From positions 4,703,501 through 4,767,500 of the forward strand of contig NZ_CP060295.1 in assembly GCF_014302995.1 (NCBI RefSeq): a stretch of 64,000 bases of DNA, given 5' to 3'. The notes under the pieces were generated by a model. The model saw only the letters and a program-made list of their open reading frames with translations. It was not told where the DNA came from and searched no databases. This document shows, piece after piece, positions 24,674-33,454 of this stretch. Position 1 is the stretch's first letter; each line of letters opens with the position of its first letter. Position numbers and translations under genes: made by a program. Origin of the DNA: Variovorax sp. PAMC26660. GTDB lineage: Bacteria; Pseudomonadota; Gammaproteobacteria; Burkholderiales; Burkholderiaceae_C.

Positions 24674-25327
24674 ATGAGCCAAGACCACCCCACGAACGGC
24701 CACGAACACGCCCATGGCCACGACCACAGCGAACTCGGCGAGATGGATCTGCGTGTCCGTGCCCTCGAAAGCGTGCTGACGCAAAAGGGCTACATCGACC
24801 CCGCCGCGCTCGACACGCTGATCGACACCTACCAGACCCGCATCGGCCCGCGCAACGGCGCACGGGTGGTGGCACGGGCCTGGGTCGATCCGGCATTTCG
24901 CGAATGGCTGCTGGCCGATGCCACGGCGGCCATCGCCTCGCTCGGCTACACGGGTCGGCAGGGCGAGCACATGGTCGCGGTCGAGAACACCGACGCGCAG
25001 CACCACATGGTGGTTTGCACGCTGTGCAGTTGCTACCCCTGGCCGGTACTGGGCCTGCCGCCCACCTGGTACAAGAGCGCGCCGTACCGCTCGCGGGTCG
25101 TCAAGGACCCGCGCGGGGTGCTGGCCGACTTTGGTGTGACGCTGCTCGAGTCCACGCGCATTCGCGTCTGGGACTCGACCGCCGAGGTGCGCTACCTCGT
25201 GATTCCGCAACGCCCGCCCGGCACCGACGACCTGGCCGAAGACGAACTGGCCGCGCTGGTGTCGCGCGATTCGATGATCGGCACGCGGCTGGTCGAGGTG
25301 CCTGCCAAAGAGGAGGGCCCCGCATGA
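24674..25327 (+). CDS. nthA: Nitrile hydratase alpha subunit, cobalt type
   Basis: 217 residues if started at the ATG at 24674 (an ATG at 24665 is also possible). The metal claw [14 protein letters not shown] holds Cys115, Cys118 and Cys120; Thr between the first and second Cys is the cobalt-type signature (iron-type enzymes have Ser). A His-rich N terminus ([11 protein letters not shown]) could help metal loading. The enzyme hydrates nitriles to amides in the cytoplasm. The stop overlaps the beta-subunit start. No amidase, aldoxime dehydratase or cobalt transporter is adjacent. Confidence 0.94.
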   Translation: MSQDHPTNGHEHAHGHDHSELGEMDLRVRALESVLTQKGYIDPAALDTLIDTYQTRIGPRNGARVVARAWVDPAFREWLLADATAAIASLGYTGRQGEHMVAVENTDAQHHMVVCTLCSCYPWPVLGLPPTWYKSAPYRSRVVKDPRGVLADFGVTLLESTRIRVWDSTAEVRYLVIPQRPPGTDDLAEDELAALVSRDSMIGTRLVEVPAKEEGPA

Positions 25328-25989
25328 GCTACGTCACCAAGGCCGACCTGGGCGGCCAGCCAGGCTTCGGGCCGGTGACGCCCGAACCCGAAGGCGAGTT
25401 GTTCCATGGTGCGTGGGAGCCGCGCGCATTGGCGCTCACGCTGGCCATGGGCGCGACCGGTTCGTGGAACATCGATGCGAGCCGCGCCGTGCGCGAGACA
25501 CTGCCCGACTACCGCGACCTGAGCTACTACCAGATATGGCTCTGCGCGCTCGAACAATTGATGCTGCAACGCGGACAGGTCTTTCCGGATGAGATCGCGT
25601 CTGGCGAGATGCGCCACGCGGCAGCGCCCGTCGCCCGTGTGCTGCAGGCCGCGAACGTGCCGGCTGTTCTGGCCAAGGGCTCGTCGACCGAACGCCCTGC
25701 GCCGGCCCCGGCGCGTTTTGCCTTGGGCCAACCGGTGCGCATGCATCTGGGCAAGGTCGATCACCACACGCGCCTGCCCGGCTACGTGCAGGGCAAGCAG
25801 GGTGTGATCGCGCATCTGCACGGCGCGCACGTCTTTGCCGACGCCAACGCGCAGGGCTTGGGCGAGCAGCCGCAGTGGCTTTACACGGTGGTCTTCGACG
25901 AGGCCGAGCTGTGGGGCGTCGACGCTCCACGCCAGAACCTTTCGGTGTCCGTCGATGCGTGGGAAAGCTACCTGGAGGCGATTGCGTGA
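25324..25989 (+). CDS. nthB: Nitrile hydratase beta subunit
   Basis: 221 residues from the ATG at 25324, overlapping the alpha stop. The N-terminal helical domain ([18 protein letters not shown]) and the C-terminal SH3-like barrel ([20 protein letters not shown], then [14 protein letters not shown]) match the beta subunit. It forms the alpha-beta interface that holds the metal centre. The stop overlaps the start of the activator gene (GTGA), so alpha, beta and activator are translated as a coupled unit. Confidence 0.93.
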   Translation: MSYVTKADLGGQPGFGPVTPEPEGELFHGAWEPRALALTLAMGATGSWNIDASRAVRETLPDYRDLSYYQIWLCALEQLMLQRGQVFPDEIASGEMRHAAAPVARVLQAANVPAVLAKGSSTERPAPAPARFALGQPVRMHLGKVDHHTRLPGYVQGKQGVIAHLHGAHVFADANAQGLGEQPQWLYTVVFDEAELWGVDAPRQNLSVSVDAWESYLEAIA

Positions 25990-26351
25990 CGGGCGGCAAC
26001 ATGCCGCTGGCGTCCGGCATGCCCCGCGATGCCGACGGGCCAGTGTTCAGCGCGCCCTGGGAGGCGCAGGCCTTCGCGATGACGCTGGCGCTGCATGAAG
26101 GCGGCCTGTTCACCTGGACCGAGTGGGCAGAGGCATTGGCTGCGCAGATTTCCGCCGCGCAGGCTGCGGGCGATCCGGACACCGGCGAGACCTACTACCG
26201 CCACTGGCTGGCAGCCCTCGAATACCTCGTGGCGCACAAGGGTGCCAGCTCTGGCGACGAACTCGCGCGCTACCGCCATGCGTGGGACCACGCGGCCGAC
26301 CGAACGCCGCACGGGCAGCCGATCGAGCTGCGCGGCGAGGATTTCCCTTAA
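25986..26351 (+). CDS. Nitrile hydratase accessory (activator) protein
   Basis: 121 residues starting at a GTG that overlaps the beta stop; an ATG at 26001 is an alternative. The sequence FSAPWEAQAFAMTLALHEGGLFTWTEWAEALA and TYYRHWLAALEYLVAHKG resembles the N-terminal helical part of beta subunits, as is known for cobalt-type activators (p14K/NhlE class), which deliver cobalt to the alpha subunit by subunit swapping. Position directly behind nthAB supports this. Confidence 0.88.
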   Translation: MTGGNMPLASGMPRDADGPVFSAPWEAQAFAMTLALHEGGLFTWTEWAEALAAQISAAQAAGDPDTGETYYRHWLAALEYLVAHKGASSGDELARYRHAWDHAADRTPHGQPIELRGEDFP

Positions 26352-26390
26352 GCGCGCTGTTCGCGATCTGCCTGGCGTTTTGGTGCTGCT

Positions 26391-26633
26391 GTTGTTCAGG
26401 GCGGCGCCCACGCCGACGGCGTGCTCTGCTCCGCGAATGTCCCCCGCTTCGCTCCTCCTTTATTTCGCTGCGCAGAGCACACCGCCGTCGTGAGCGTTTT
26501 CAGAGCACTGGTTGATCGGCCGCAAACGCACGGCGCGTCCTGTGCGAATGACGCCGGGCACTCCCCGCAGCGAAATAAAGGAGGAGTGAAGCGGGGGACA
26601 TTCGCGGAGGGGAGTGCCCGGTGTCATTCGCAC
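26391..26633 (+). repeat. 243-bp structured intergenic repeat, copy 1
   Basis: Two consecutive long hairpins. A 42-base unit at 26431-26472 recurs inverted at 26566-26607 with one mismatch. Around the first unit GTGCTCTGC (26421-26429) pairs with GCAGAGCAC (26472-26480), and the stem extends outward. Around the second unit a 25-base arm at 26542-26566 pairs with 26609-26633 with one G-T type mismatch. A second copy of the whole element is at 51896-52139. The element contains no open frame. It fills the gap between the nitrile hydratase activator and a convergent dehydrogenase gene. Confidence 0.85.
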
Positions 26634-26659
26634 GCACCCCGAATGCCCCCGACCAACGA

Positions 26660-28096
26660 CTAAACCCGAATCACGCGCCCCGGGTTCAGCGTGTTCTTAG
26701 GATCGAGCCCGCGCTTGATCGCACGCATCATCTCCAGCGCCACCGGCGACTTGTGCTTTTCGAGCTTGTCGACCTTCAGCGAGCCCACGCCGTGTTCGGC
26801 CGAGAACGAGCCGCCGAACTTCTCGACCGCGTCGTACACCAGCGTGTTGATGCGCTCTTCCTCGTTCGTCAGGAAGGCCTTGGTGTCGATGTTCTCCGGC
26901 GCCTGCACGTTGTAGTGCAGGTTGCCGTCGCCCAGGTGGCCGAAGTTCACCAGCCGCACGCCGGCGATCTCGCGCGCCAGCAGCGCATCGGTTTCTGCGA
27001 CGAAGGCCGGGATGCGCGACACCGGAATCGAGATGTCGTGCTTGATGTTCAACCCTTCCTCGGCCTGCGCCAGCGGAATGTTCTCGCGGATGTGCCAGAG
27101 CTGGTGCGCCTGCGTGAGGTTCTCTGCCACCACCGCGTCGGTCACGCAGCCGTCCTCGAAGGCGGTTTCGAGCAGCGCCTCGAAGCGTGCGCGTGCATGG
27201 TCTTCGGATTCGTTGTCGGAGTTCTCCAGCAGCACGCAGTAGGGCACGGCCGCATCGTCGACGAAGGGCACGCGCAGTTGCGGCATGTGCTTGGCGACCA
27301 GGCTCAGCGCGAACTTGCCCATCACCTCGAAGCCCGTGAGCCCCGAGCCCAGGTGCTTGTGCGCCAGGCCCAGCAGCGTGACCGCATGGTCGAGCGAAGG
27401 CACGGCGGCCCAGGCGGTGAGCTGCGCGGCCGGCAGCGGATAGAGCTTCATGGTCGCGGCGGTGATGACGCCCAGCGTGCCTTCGCTGCCGATCATCAGG
27501 TCGCGCAGGTCGTAGCCGGTGTTGTCCTTGCGCAGGCCGCTGGTGCCTTCCCAGATCTCGCCCTGCGGCGTGACCACTTCGAGGCCCAGGCACAGCTCGC
27601 GCGTGTTGCCGTAGCGCACGACCTGCGTGCCGCCCGCGTTGGTCGCGAGGTTGCCGCCGATGGTGCAGCTGCCTTCGGCCGCCAGGCTCAGCGGGAACAG
27701 GTAGCCGGCCTTCTCTGCCGTTTCCTGCAGGGTCTGCAGGATGCAGCCGGCCTCGACGGTCATCGTGAGGTTGGCGGCGTCGATGGTGCGGATGGCGTTC
27801 AGCCGCTGCAGGCTCAGCACCACCTGCGTGCCGCTGTCGTTGGGCGTGGAGCCGACCGCCAGCCCGGTGTTGCCGCCTTGCGGCACGATGGACGTGCCGG
27901 CTGCGGCGCAGGCCTTGACGACATCGGCTACCTGCTGCGTGTTGGCCGGGCGCACCACGGCCAGCGACTTGCCGCGCGAGCGCTTGCGCCAGTCCTGTTC
28001 GTAGGCAGTGAGGTCACCCTCGTTCAGGACGTGCGATGCGCCGACGATGGCGCGCAGTTGGTCGATCAGGGCGGCGGAAGAAGAAATGGTCGTCAT
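26660..28096 (-). CDS. FAD-binding D-2-hydroxyacid dehydrogenase (D-lactate / D-2-hydroxyglutarate type)
   Basis: 478 residues from the ATG at 28096, which overlaps the stop of the upstream gene. A PCMH-type FAD domain (about 40-220) shows VPQGGNTGLAVGSTPN and IGGNLATNAGGTQVVRYG; the C-terminal FAD-oxidase domain has FGHLGDGNLHYNV and FSAEHGVG, the conserved metal-binding His/Glu region. Such enzymes oxidise D-lactate, D-2-hydroxyglutarate or glycolate to the 2-oxoacid and pass electrons to the respiratory chain or ETF. The exact substrate is not determinable; D-2-hydroxyglutarate from SerA-type activity is a frequent one. Confidence 0.88.
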   Translation of the reverse strand: MTTISSSAALIDQLRAIVGASHVLNEGDLTAYEQDWRKRSRGKSLAVVRPANTQQVADVVKACAAAGTSIVPQGGNTGLAVGSTPNDSGTQVVLSLQRLNAIRTIDAANLTMTVEAGCILQTLQETAEKAGYLFPLSLAAEGSCTIGGNLATNAGGTQVVRYGNTRELCLGLEVVTPQGEIWEGTSGLRKDNTGYDLRDLMIGSEGTLGVITAATMKLYPLPAAQLTAWAAVPSLDHAVTLLGLAHKHLGSGLTGFEVMGKFALSLVAKHMPQLRVPFVDDAAVPYCVLLENSDNESEDHARARFEALLETAFEDGCVTDAVVAENLTQAHQLWHIRENIPLAQAEEGLNIKHDISIPVSRIPAFVAETDALLAREIAGVRLVNFGHLGDGNLHYNVQAPENIDTKAFLTNEEERINTLVYDAVEKFGGSFSAEHGVGSLKVDKLEKHKSPVALEMMRAIKRGLDPKNTLNPGRVIRV

Positions 28097-28503
28097 TGGG
28101 CGGAAGCCTCCAGGGGGCGGGCAGCGGCTTTGGCGTGGCGCAAGCGCAGGCGCACATGCCAGGCGCAAGCGGCGAAGAGCACGAGGCACAGCAGCACCTC
28201 GATGAGCGCGAGGACTTGCCCCACGCCATTGGTGTCGCTCCACGCGCGCACCACGCCTTCGGTGAAATAGAGCCAGATCATCAGACTGACCCAGCGGTAG
28301 GTGTACATGCGGTTCTTGTAGAGCCCCGCGAGCGGAATCACCAGCGGCAGCACCTTGAGCGCAAGCAGCGAGCCGCCCGGACGCAGCGGCGCCAGCCACA
28401 GCTCCCAGGCCAGGCCCAGCACGATGAGGCCGACGAGGCTGCCCACTGCAAGCCATCGGGTGGCGCGGACGGAAGAGGGCGGAAGCGGCAAGTTGGCATT
28501 CAT
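28093..28503 (-). CDS. DUF2069 family membrane protein
   Basis: 136 residues with four hydrophobic segments (about 16-36, 43-62, 72-90 and 97-116) and a basic C-terminal tail. The pattern LAWELWLAPLRPGGSLLALK, then IPLAGLYKNRMYTYRW, is typical of DUF2069, found in beta- and gammaproteobacteria with unknown function. It overlaps the start of the FAD dehydrogenase by four bases, so the two are coupled. Confidence 0.8.
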   Translation of the reverse strand: MNANLPLPPSSVRATRWLAVGSLVGLIVLGLAWELWLAPLRPGGSLLALKVLPLVIPLAGLYKNRMYTYRWVSLMIWLYFTEGVVRAWSDTNGVGQVLALIEVLLCLVLFAACAWHVRLRLRHAKAAARPLEASAQ

Positions 28504-28509
28504 GGGCGG

Positions 28510-28586
28510 GATACCGCGGAACCGGCTTTGCCGGGCCGCTGGTATCGCCCCCGGTGAGGGGGTTGGCGCAGCGACACGAAGTGCGC
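28510..28586. repeat. Three successive small hairpins in divergent intergenic region
   Basis: GATACC at 28510-28515 and GGTATC at 28541-28546 close a stem whose inner part is CCGGC-TTT-GCCGG; CCCCC (28548-28552) pairs with GGGGG (28558-28562); GCGCA (28566-28570) pairs with TGCGC (28582-28586). The layout resembles REP-type elements. No second copy is seen in this window. Confidence 0.45.
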
Positions 28587-28624
28587 GGAGGCTGGGGGAG
28601 AGTTCAGCTTCTATGATACCGGCC

Positions 28625-29824
28625 ATGAATCGTCGGCAGCTTTGGAGGGATCTTTCGCGCTTTCCGTGGCGCAACACTGCGGCGGTGCTGGGCGAGCGTT
28701 TTCGCGAAGACCGGCTCGGGCTCACGGCCAGCAGCCTGACTTTCACCACCACCATCGCGATGGTCCCGTTCTTCACGGTCGCGCTGGCGCTGTTCACGGT
28801 GTTCCCGATGTTCGCCAAGATGCAGGGCCGCCTGCAGCGCTGGCTCATCGAAAGCCTGATTCCCGACAACATCGCGCGCCAGGTGCTCGGCTACCTGAAC
28901 CAGTTCGCAAGCAAGGCCAGCGGCCTGGGCATCGCGGGGCTGATCGTGCTGCTGATCACCGCCATTGCGCTGATCCTCACCATCGACAAGACGCTCAACA
29001 ACATCTGGCGAGTGCGCTCGCCACGGCCTCTTGCACAGCGGGTGCTCATCTACTGGGCCACCATAACGCTCGGGCCGATCATCCTGGCGGTGAGCCTGTC
29101 GACCACCTCTTATGTGTTCTCGGCCTCGCGCGACGTGGTGGGCGGCACCATGGTCAAGCTGGCCTTCGACAGCCTCGAATTCGTGCTGCTCGCGGCGGGC
29201 ATGGCGTCGCTCTATCACTACGTGCCCAACACCAATGTGCGCTGGTCGCACGCGTGGGCCGGCGGCATTTTCGTGGCGGCCGCCATCGAGATCGCCAAGC
29301 GCGTGCTGGCCTACTACCTGAGCCTGGTGCCGACCTATTCGGTGCTTTACGGTGCTTTCGCCACGTTCCCGATCCTGCTGGTGTGGATCTACGTGGCCTG
29401 GGTGATCGTGCTGCTGGGCGCGGTGATCGCGGCGTACTTGCCGAGCCTGCTCACGGGCGTTGCGCGCCGTGGCGGCGCCGCCGGCTGGCCGATGCAACTG
29501 GCCATGGAAGCGCTGCAGCATCTGGCGCGCGCGCGAGCGACGCCGGCCAAGGGCATGGGCGCGACCGAGCTGGTGACGCGCATGCGGGTCGATGCGCTGC
29601 AACTGGCGCCCGTGCTCGAAACATTGGTGGCGCTCGACTGGATCGCGCCGCTGGCCGAAGAGCCCGCCGACCAGGACCCGCGCTACGTGCTGCTGGCCGA
29701 CCCGTCGACACCCATCGAGCCGCTGCTCAAGGAACTGCTGATGCCGCAGGCCGAGCCGCTCGAAGACCTCTGGCAAAAAGGCCCGTTGCGCGCGCTGCGC
29801 CTGGGTGATGTGCTATTGATCTAG
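28625..29824 (+). CDS. YihY/BrkB family inner-membrane protein with C-terminal extension
   Basis: 399 residues from the ATG at 28625. About six membrane helices between residues 35 and 270 include LTASSLTFTTTIAMVPFFTVAL and the conserved YSVLYGAFATFPILLVWIYVAW, typical of YihY (formerly annotated as ribonuclease BN, a role now assigned to another gene). The last 110 residues are soluble and look like a winged-helix fold (LVTRMRVDALQLAPVLETLVALDWI). Function unknown; possibly transport or envelope homeostasis. Confidence 0.85.
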   Translation: MNRRQLWRDLSRFPWRNTAAVLGERFREDRLGLTASSLTFTTTIAMVPFFTVALALFTVFPMFAKMQGRLQRWLIESLIPDNIARQVLGYLNQFASKASGLGIAGLIVLLITAIALILTIDKTLNNIWRVRSPRPLAQRVLIYWATITLGPIILAVSLSTTSYVFSASRDVVGGTMVKLAFDSLEFVLLAAGMASLYHYVPNTNVRWSHAWAGGIFVAAAIEIAKRVLAYYLSLVPTYSVLYGAFATFPILLVWIYVAWVIVLLGAVIAAYLPSLLTGVARRGGAAGWPMQLAMEALQHLARARATPAKGMGATELVTRMRVDALQLAPVLETLVALDWIAPLAEEPADQDPRYVLLADPSTPIEPLLKELLMPQAEPLEDLWQKGPLRALRLGDVLLI

Positions 29825-29839
29825 GAGCAAACGGGGCGG

Positions 29840-30178
29840 CTAGATCTTGACCCGGCCGAGCCAGATGTCGCGGTACATCGTCCAGTCGCCCATGAAGGAA
29901 TAAAGCGGTCGCTTGAACGACGCCGGCTTGTTCTTCTCGAAGCCGAAGTGCCCGACCCAGGCAAAGCCGTAGCCCGCCACCAAGCCGGCCAGCAGCCACC
30001 ACGGATTGAGCGTGACCACCAGCGCCACCAGGCACAGCAGCGACAGCGTCGAGCCCGCGAAGTGCAGCCGCAGGCAGGTGCGGTTGGCGTGCTCGGTCAG
30101 ATAGAACGGATAGAACTCCGCAAAGCTCTTGAAACGGCGCGGATCGACGGCAGATCCCGTGGCAGTCGTGGTGTTCAT
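29840..30178 (-). CDS. DUF962/Mpo1-like membrane protein
   Basis: 112 residues from the ATG at 30178. FKSFAEFYPFYLTEHANRTCLRLHFAGS at the N terminus, two or three hydrophobic helices, and GYGFAWVGHFGFEKNKPASFKRPLYSFMGDW match DUF962. In yeast the homologue Mpo1 is an iron-dependent dioxygenase in 2-hydroxy fatty-acid alpha-oxidation; the conserved histidines (HANR, HFAGS, GHFG) are present here. The bacterial role is unproved. Confidence 0.82.
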   Translation of the reverse strand: MNTTTATGSAVDPRRFKSFAEFYPFYLTEHANRTCLRLHFAGSTLSLLCLVALVVTLNPWWLLAGLVAGYGFAWVGHFGFEKNKPASFKRPLYSFMGDWTMYRDIWLGRVKI

Positions 30179-30280
30179 CGTGCGAGTCTCCTGCGCCCCT
30201 GGAGGGGCTTTGTCGATAATAGCCACGACCTTCCGGCCGCACCACCCCGGCCTTCCATTGACACCTCTGCCGCATCCGCC

Positions 30281-30667
30281 TTGAGCGCCTTTCCCGTCGC
30301 CCCCGAATCCGCCGAGCCGCCCAGCAGCGATGCGCCCTGGGTCGTGTGCCTGTGCGCTGAATGGTGCGGCACCTGCCGCGACTACCGGCCGCTGCTGGAG
30401 CAGGTGGCGCGCGCGCATCCGCAGTTCCGCTTTGCCTGGGTCGACATCGAGGACCACGCCGACATTGCCGACGCCTTCGATGTCGAGACCTTCCCGACCC
30501 TGCTGGTCGCCGGTGCCGACGGCACGCGTTTCCTGGGCCCGCTGCTGCCGCATGCCGAGACGCTCTCGCGCATGCTTTCGGCGCTGCAGCCGCCCAAGGC
30601 GTCGAGCTTCGACGTCGACCTGCTGCTCGCCGTGCTCAACAAGAAGCCGACCGTCTTCACGGTCTGA
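30281..30667 (+). CDS. Thioredoxin-like protein
   Basis: 128 residues if started at a TTG at 30281; there is no in-frame ATG before the active site and no strong ribosome binding site, so the start is uncertain. The redox motif WCGTC (in CAEWCGTCRDYRP) and VDIEDHADIADAFDVETFPTLLV (cis-Pro loop FPT) give a thioredoxin fold. No signal peptide, so a cytoplasmic disulfide reductase or sensor. It is followed 14 bases later by an NAD(P)-binding protein gene, probably co-transcribed. Confidence 0.75.
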   Translation: MSAFPVAPESAEPPSSDAPWVVCLCAEWCGTCRDYRPLLEQVARAHPQFRFAWVDIEDHADIADAFDVETFPTLLVAGADGTRFLGPLLPHAETLSRMLSALQPPKASSFDVDLLLAVLNKKPTVFTV

Positions 30668-30681
30668 CCGGAACCCCCTCC

Positions 30682-31344
30682 ATGAACATCCTGATCTTTG
30701 GCGCCACCGGCATGGTGGGGCAGGGCGTGCTGCGCGAGTGCCTGCTCGCACCCGACGTGGAGCGCGTGGTGACGATCGGGCGCAGCGTCACGGGGAACAC
30801 GCATCCGAAGTTGTACGAACTGGTCCACAAGGACATGTACGACTACACGGGCATCGAGTCGGAGCTGAAGGGTTTCGACGCCTGCTTCTTCTGCCTGGGC
30901 GTGTCGTCCGTCGGCATGAAGGAGCCCGACTACAAGCGCGTCACCTACGACCTGACGCTCGCGGCCGCCACGGTGCTCGCGCGGCTCAACCCGGGCATGA
31001 CCTTCACCTACGTGACGGGCGCGGGCTCCGATAGCACGGAGCGCGGCAGCAGCATGTGGGCACGCGTGAAGGGCGCGACCGAAAACGCCTTGCTGCGCCT
31101 GCCGTTCAAGGCCGCCTACATGTTCCGCCCCGGCGTCATCCAGCCGTTGAACGGCGCGCGCTCGAAGACGCCGCTGTACAACGGCATCTACGTCGTCATC
31201 GCGCCGCTGCTCAGCCTGGCCTACCGGCTCTGGCCCGACAGGATGACGACCACCGAGCAGGTCGGCCGCGCCATGCTGATCGTGGCGCGACGCGGCGCGC
31301 CCAAGGTGCTGCTCGAAACGCCGGACATCAACGCGCTGCGCTGA
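30682..31344 (+). CDS. NAD(P)-binding epimerase/reductase-like protein
   Basis: 220 residues. The N-terminal dinucleotide-binding motif is MNILIFGATGMVGQGVLREC. TFTYVTGAGSDSTERGSSMWARVKG is the typical atypical-SDR segment with the catalytic Tyr replaced. The family (NAD(P)H-binding, YbjT/HTATIP2-like) has mostly unknown substrates, often quinone or redox sensing. It follows the thioredoxin-like gene. Confidence 0.78.
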   Translation: MNILIFGATGMVGQGVLRECLLAPDVERVVTIGRSVTGNTHPKLYELVHKDMYDYTGIESELKGFDACFFCLGVSSVGMKEPDYKRVTYDLTLAAATVLARLNPGMTFTYVTGAGSDSTERGSSMWARVKGATENALLRLPFKAAYMFRPGVIQPLNGARSKTPLYNGIYVVIAPLLSLAYRLWPDRMTTTEQVGRAMLIVARRGAPKVLLETPDINALR

Positions 31345-31547
31345 GCTTCCTCGGGCACACTCGGCCGTTGCGTGCCGGTACAGCGCCATGCCGGGGTTCT
31401 GTTCAAGGCGCCATGTCTTGTCGGCAAGCATCGGCATCGATGGGCGGGTTTGGACTACGCGCCATCTGAATCGATCCGCGAGCCTGTGCGAGCGACAGGC
31501 GATGCGCGCGAAGCTTGCGCTGCATCGTCTCGTTGCCGCCATCTGCC

Positions 31548-32540
31548 ATGAAATTCGCCAACCTCCACGTTTCTCGCCGCCAGCTTCTTCTTTGTGCCTC
31601 TGCCGTCCTGGCCGCTCCTGCTGCGGCCGTCGCAGAGGACGCGTGGCCACGCCGGGCAATCCGCCTCGTCGTTCCCTTTTCGCCGGGCGGCGGCACGGAC
31701 ATCGTGGCGCGAAGGATCAGCGAGACCTTGTCGCAGCGGCTGGGGCAACCCATCGTCATCGACAACAAGCCCGGCGCGTCCACGGTCATCGGCACTGACA
31801 TCGTGGCTCGGGCCCGGCCCGACGGCTACACCTTGCTGCTGTCGGGCTCCACCAGCTACAGCGTGAACCCGGCGCTGCGCGCCACGCGGTCCTACAACCC
31901 GTCGCGCGACCTGGCGCCCATCGCCATCGTGGCGCGCGTGCCGCTGGTGCTGTTCGCCGGCAGCGCGACGCCGTGGCGCTCGCTGCCCGAGCTGATTGCC
32001 GATGCCAGGGCCAGGCCCGGCCGCATCCGCTACGCCACCTTCGGCAACGCCTCGGGCCCGCATCTCACGGGCGAGCTGTTCGCATTGGCGGCGGACATCG
32101 CGCTGCAGGACATTCCCTACCAGGGCAGCAACCAGGGGCTGCTGGCGGTGATCGGCGGAGAAGTCGATCTGGGCATCGACACTGTGGCCTCCGTCGCGCC
32201 GCAAGTGCACTCAGGCAAGCTGAGGGCGCTCGGCATCGTGGGTGCCGCACGCTCCGGCCTGCTGCCCGGCATACGCACGCTGGCGGAGCAGGGCCTGCCC
32301 GACGCCAGCTTCGACGCCTGGTATGGCTTTGCCGCGCCGGCACACACGCCAGCGCCGGTGCTCGCCAGATTGACGCACGCCATCACCGCGACGATGTGCG
32401 ACCCTGCGTTGCAGGCGCAATTGCGCGCGCAGGGCATGGAGCCGGTGGCCATCGGCGCAGCTGGATTTCGCCGCCAGATCGACAGCGAGATTCCGCGCTA
32501 CCGTGCGCTGGCCCACCGCGCGGGCATCGTCACGGACTAA
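31548..32540 (+). CDS. Bug/TctC-family periplasmic solute receptor (orphan)
   Basis: 330 residues from the ATG at 31548. A signal peptide (RRQLLLCASAVLAAPAAAVAE) precedes the Bug fold: RRAIRLVVPFSPGGGTDIVARR, VIDNKPGASTVIGTDIVARARPDGYTL and IPYQGSNQGLLAVIGGEVDL. Members bind carboxylates or amides; most, like this one, have no TctA/TctB partner nearby. It stands alone between two unrelated genes, so the ligand cannot be inferred. Confidence 0.9.
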   Translation: MKFANLHVSRRQLLLCASAVLAAPAAAVAEDAWPRRAIRLVVPFSPGGGTDIVARRISETLSQRLGQPIVIDNKPGASTVIGTDIVARARPDGYTLLLSGSTSYSVNPALRATRSYNPSRDLAPIAIVARVPLVLFAGSATPWRSLPELIADARARPGRIRYATFGNASGPHLTGELFALAADIALQDIPYQGSNQGLLAVIGGEVDLGIDTVASVAPQVHSGKLRALGIVGAARSGLLPGIRTLAEQGLPDASFDAWYGFAAPAHTPAPVLARLTHAITATMCDPALQAQLRAQGMEPVAIGAAGFRRQIDSEIPRYRALAHRAGIVTD

Positions 32541-32550
32541 GTCGACCGCG

Positions 32551-33360
32551 TCAGGGGGCGCTGACGAAATCGCGCAGCGCGAACAGCACTTCGTCGGGCG
32601 CTTCGCTCATCAGCGAATGGCCCGCGTGCACCGTCACCACCTTGCCTTGTCGCGCCTTGCCGGCCAGTGCCTTGATGGCGCGCGGCGGCGTCATCTGGTC
32701 GGCGTCGCCCAGCAGAAACAGCACAGGACATTGCACCGCTTCCATCGCGGCATCGCCGTTGGCGTAGTCGTTGCAGGCTTTGAAGCCGATGTGGAACACG
32801 TTGTGCTCGCGGTTGCTCGCCAGCACGCGGCGCATGAGTGCGCGCGAGCTGCCGTAGAGCCAGGTGCCGGGGCCGAGCGAAGAGGGCGGCGGCGCCAGCA
32901 GCGAGTGCGAGAAGGTGTTGACCATCGCGATGGCGCGCTGCGGATCGCTGACCGAGCTTTCTAGCAGCGCGGGCGACACCACCATCGGATAGGCCGTGCC
33001 GACCATCGCCAGGTGCGTCACGCGTTGCGGCGCGCGGGCGGCGGCTTCGAGCGCGATCAGCGAGCCGAAGCTGTGGCCGATCAGCGCCGCCTTGTCGACG
33101 CCGGCCGCATCGAGCAGGGCGATGACGAACTGCGCCGCTTCTTCCACGCTCGCGGGTGGTGGGCCGTCGCTCTTGCAGTGGCCGGGCAGGTCGACTGCCA
33201 GCACGTTCCAGCCGTGGTTGGCGAACCAGCGGCTTTGCAGGATCCACACGCTGTGGTCGTTGAGCACGCCGTGGATGAACACGACCGTGGGCTTGGCCGC
33301 GTCGAAGGGCTTGCCGGCGGTGTAGCAGTAGGTGGAATAGTTGTTGACGGTGAGGTTCAT
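32551..33360 (-). CDS. Alpha/beta hydrolase
   Basis: 269 residues from the ATG at 33360. The oxyanion region VVFIHGVLNDHSVW, the nucleophile elbow GHSFGS (Ser97), the acid in LLGDADQMTPP and the His in VHAGHSLM complete the catalytic triad. No signal peptide. Likely an esterase, lipase or C-C bond hydrolase; substrate unknown. Convergent with the Bug receptor gene. Confidence 0.86.
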   Translation of the reverse strand: MNLTVNNYSTYCYTAGKPFDAAKPTVVFIHGVLNDHSVWILQSRWFANHGWNVLAVDLPGHCKSDGPPPASVEEAAQFVIALLDAAGVDKAALIGHSFGSLIALEAAARAPQRVTHLAMVGTAYPMVVSPALLESSVSDPQRAIAMVNTFSHSLLAPPPSSLGPGTWLYGSSRALMRRVLASNREHNVFHIGFKACNDYANGDAAMEAVQCPVLFLLGDADQMTPPRAIKALAGKARQGKVVTVHAGHSLMSEAPDEVLFALRDFVSAP

Positions 33361-33454
33361 GTCTGTTGCTTTGCCGCGCGCAGGTTCGAGTGGGTGCACA
33401 GGATACCGGGTACCTACTTGCACCGCTGCCCTGCGCTCCGGGAGCATCGCAGCT

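Noticed and set aside
23750..25210. Long minus-strand open frame extending folA upstream to a 660-codon gene
   Set aside because: The upstream part is antisense to nthA and overlaps thyA in another frame; folA has a clear family-typical start at 23749.
26391..26633. Structured repeat read as a simple bidirectional terminator
   Set aside because: Too long, lacks T-runs, and recurs almost intact 25 kb away in a different gene context, which suits a repeat family better.
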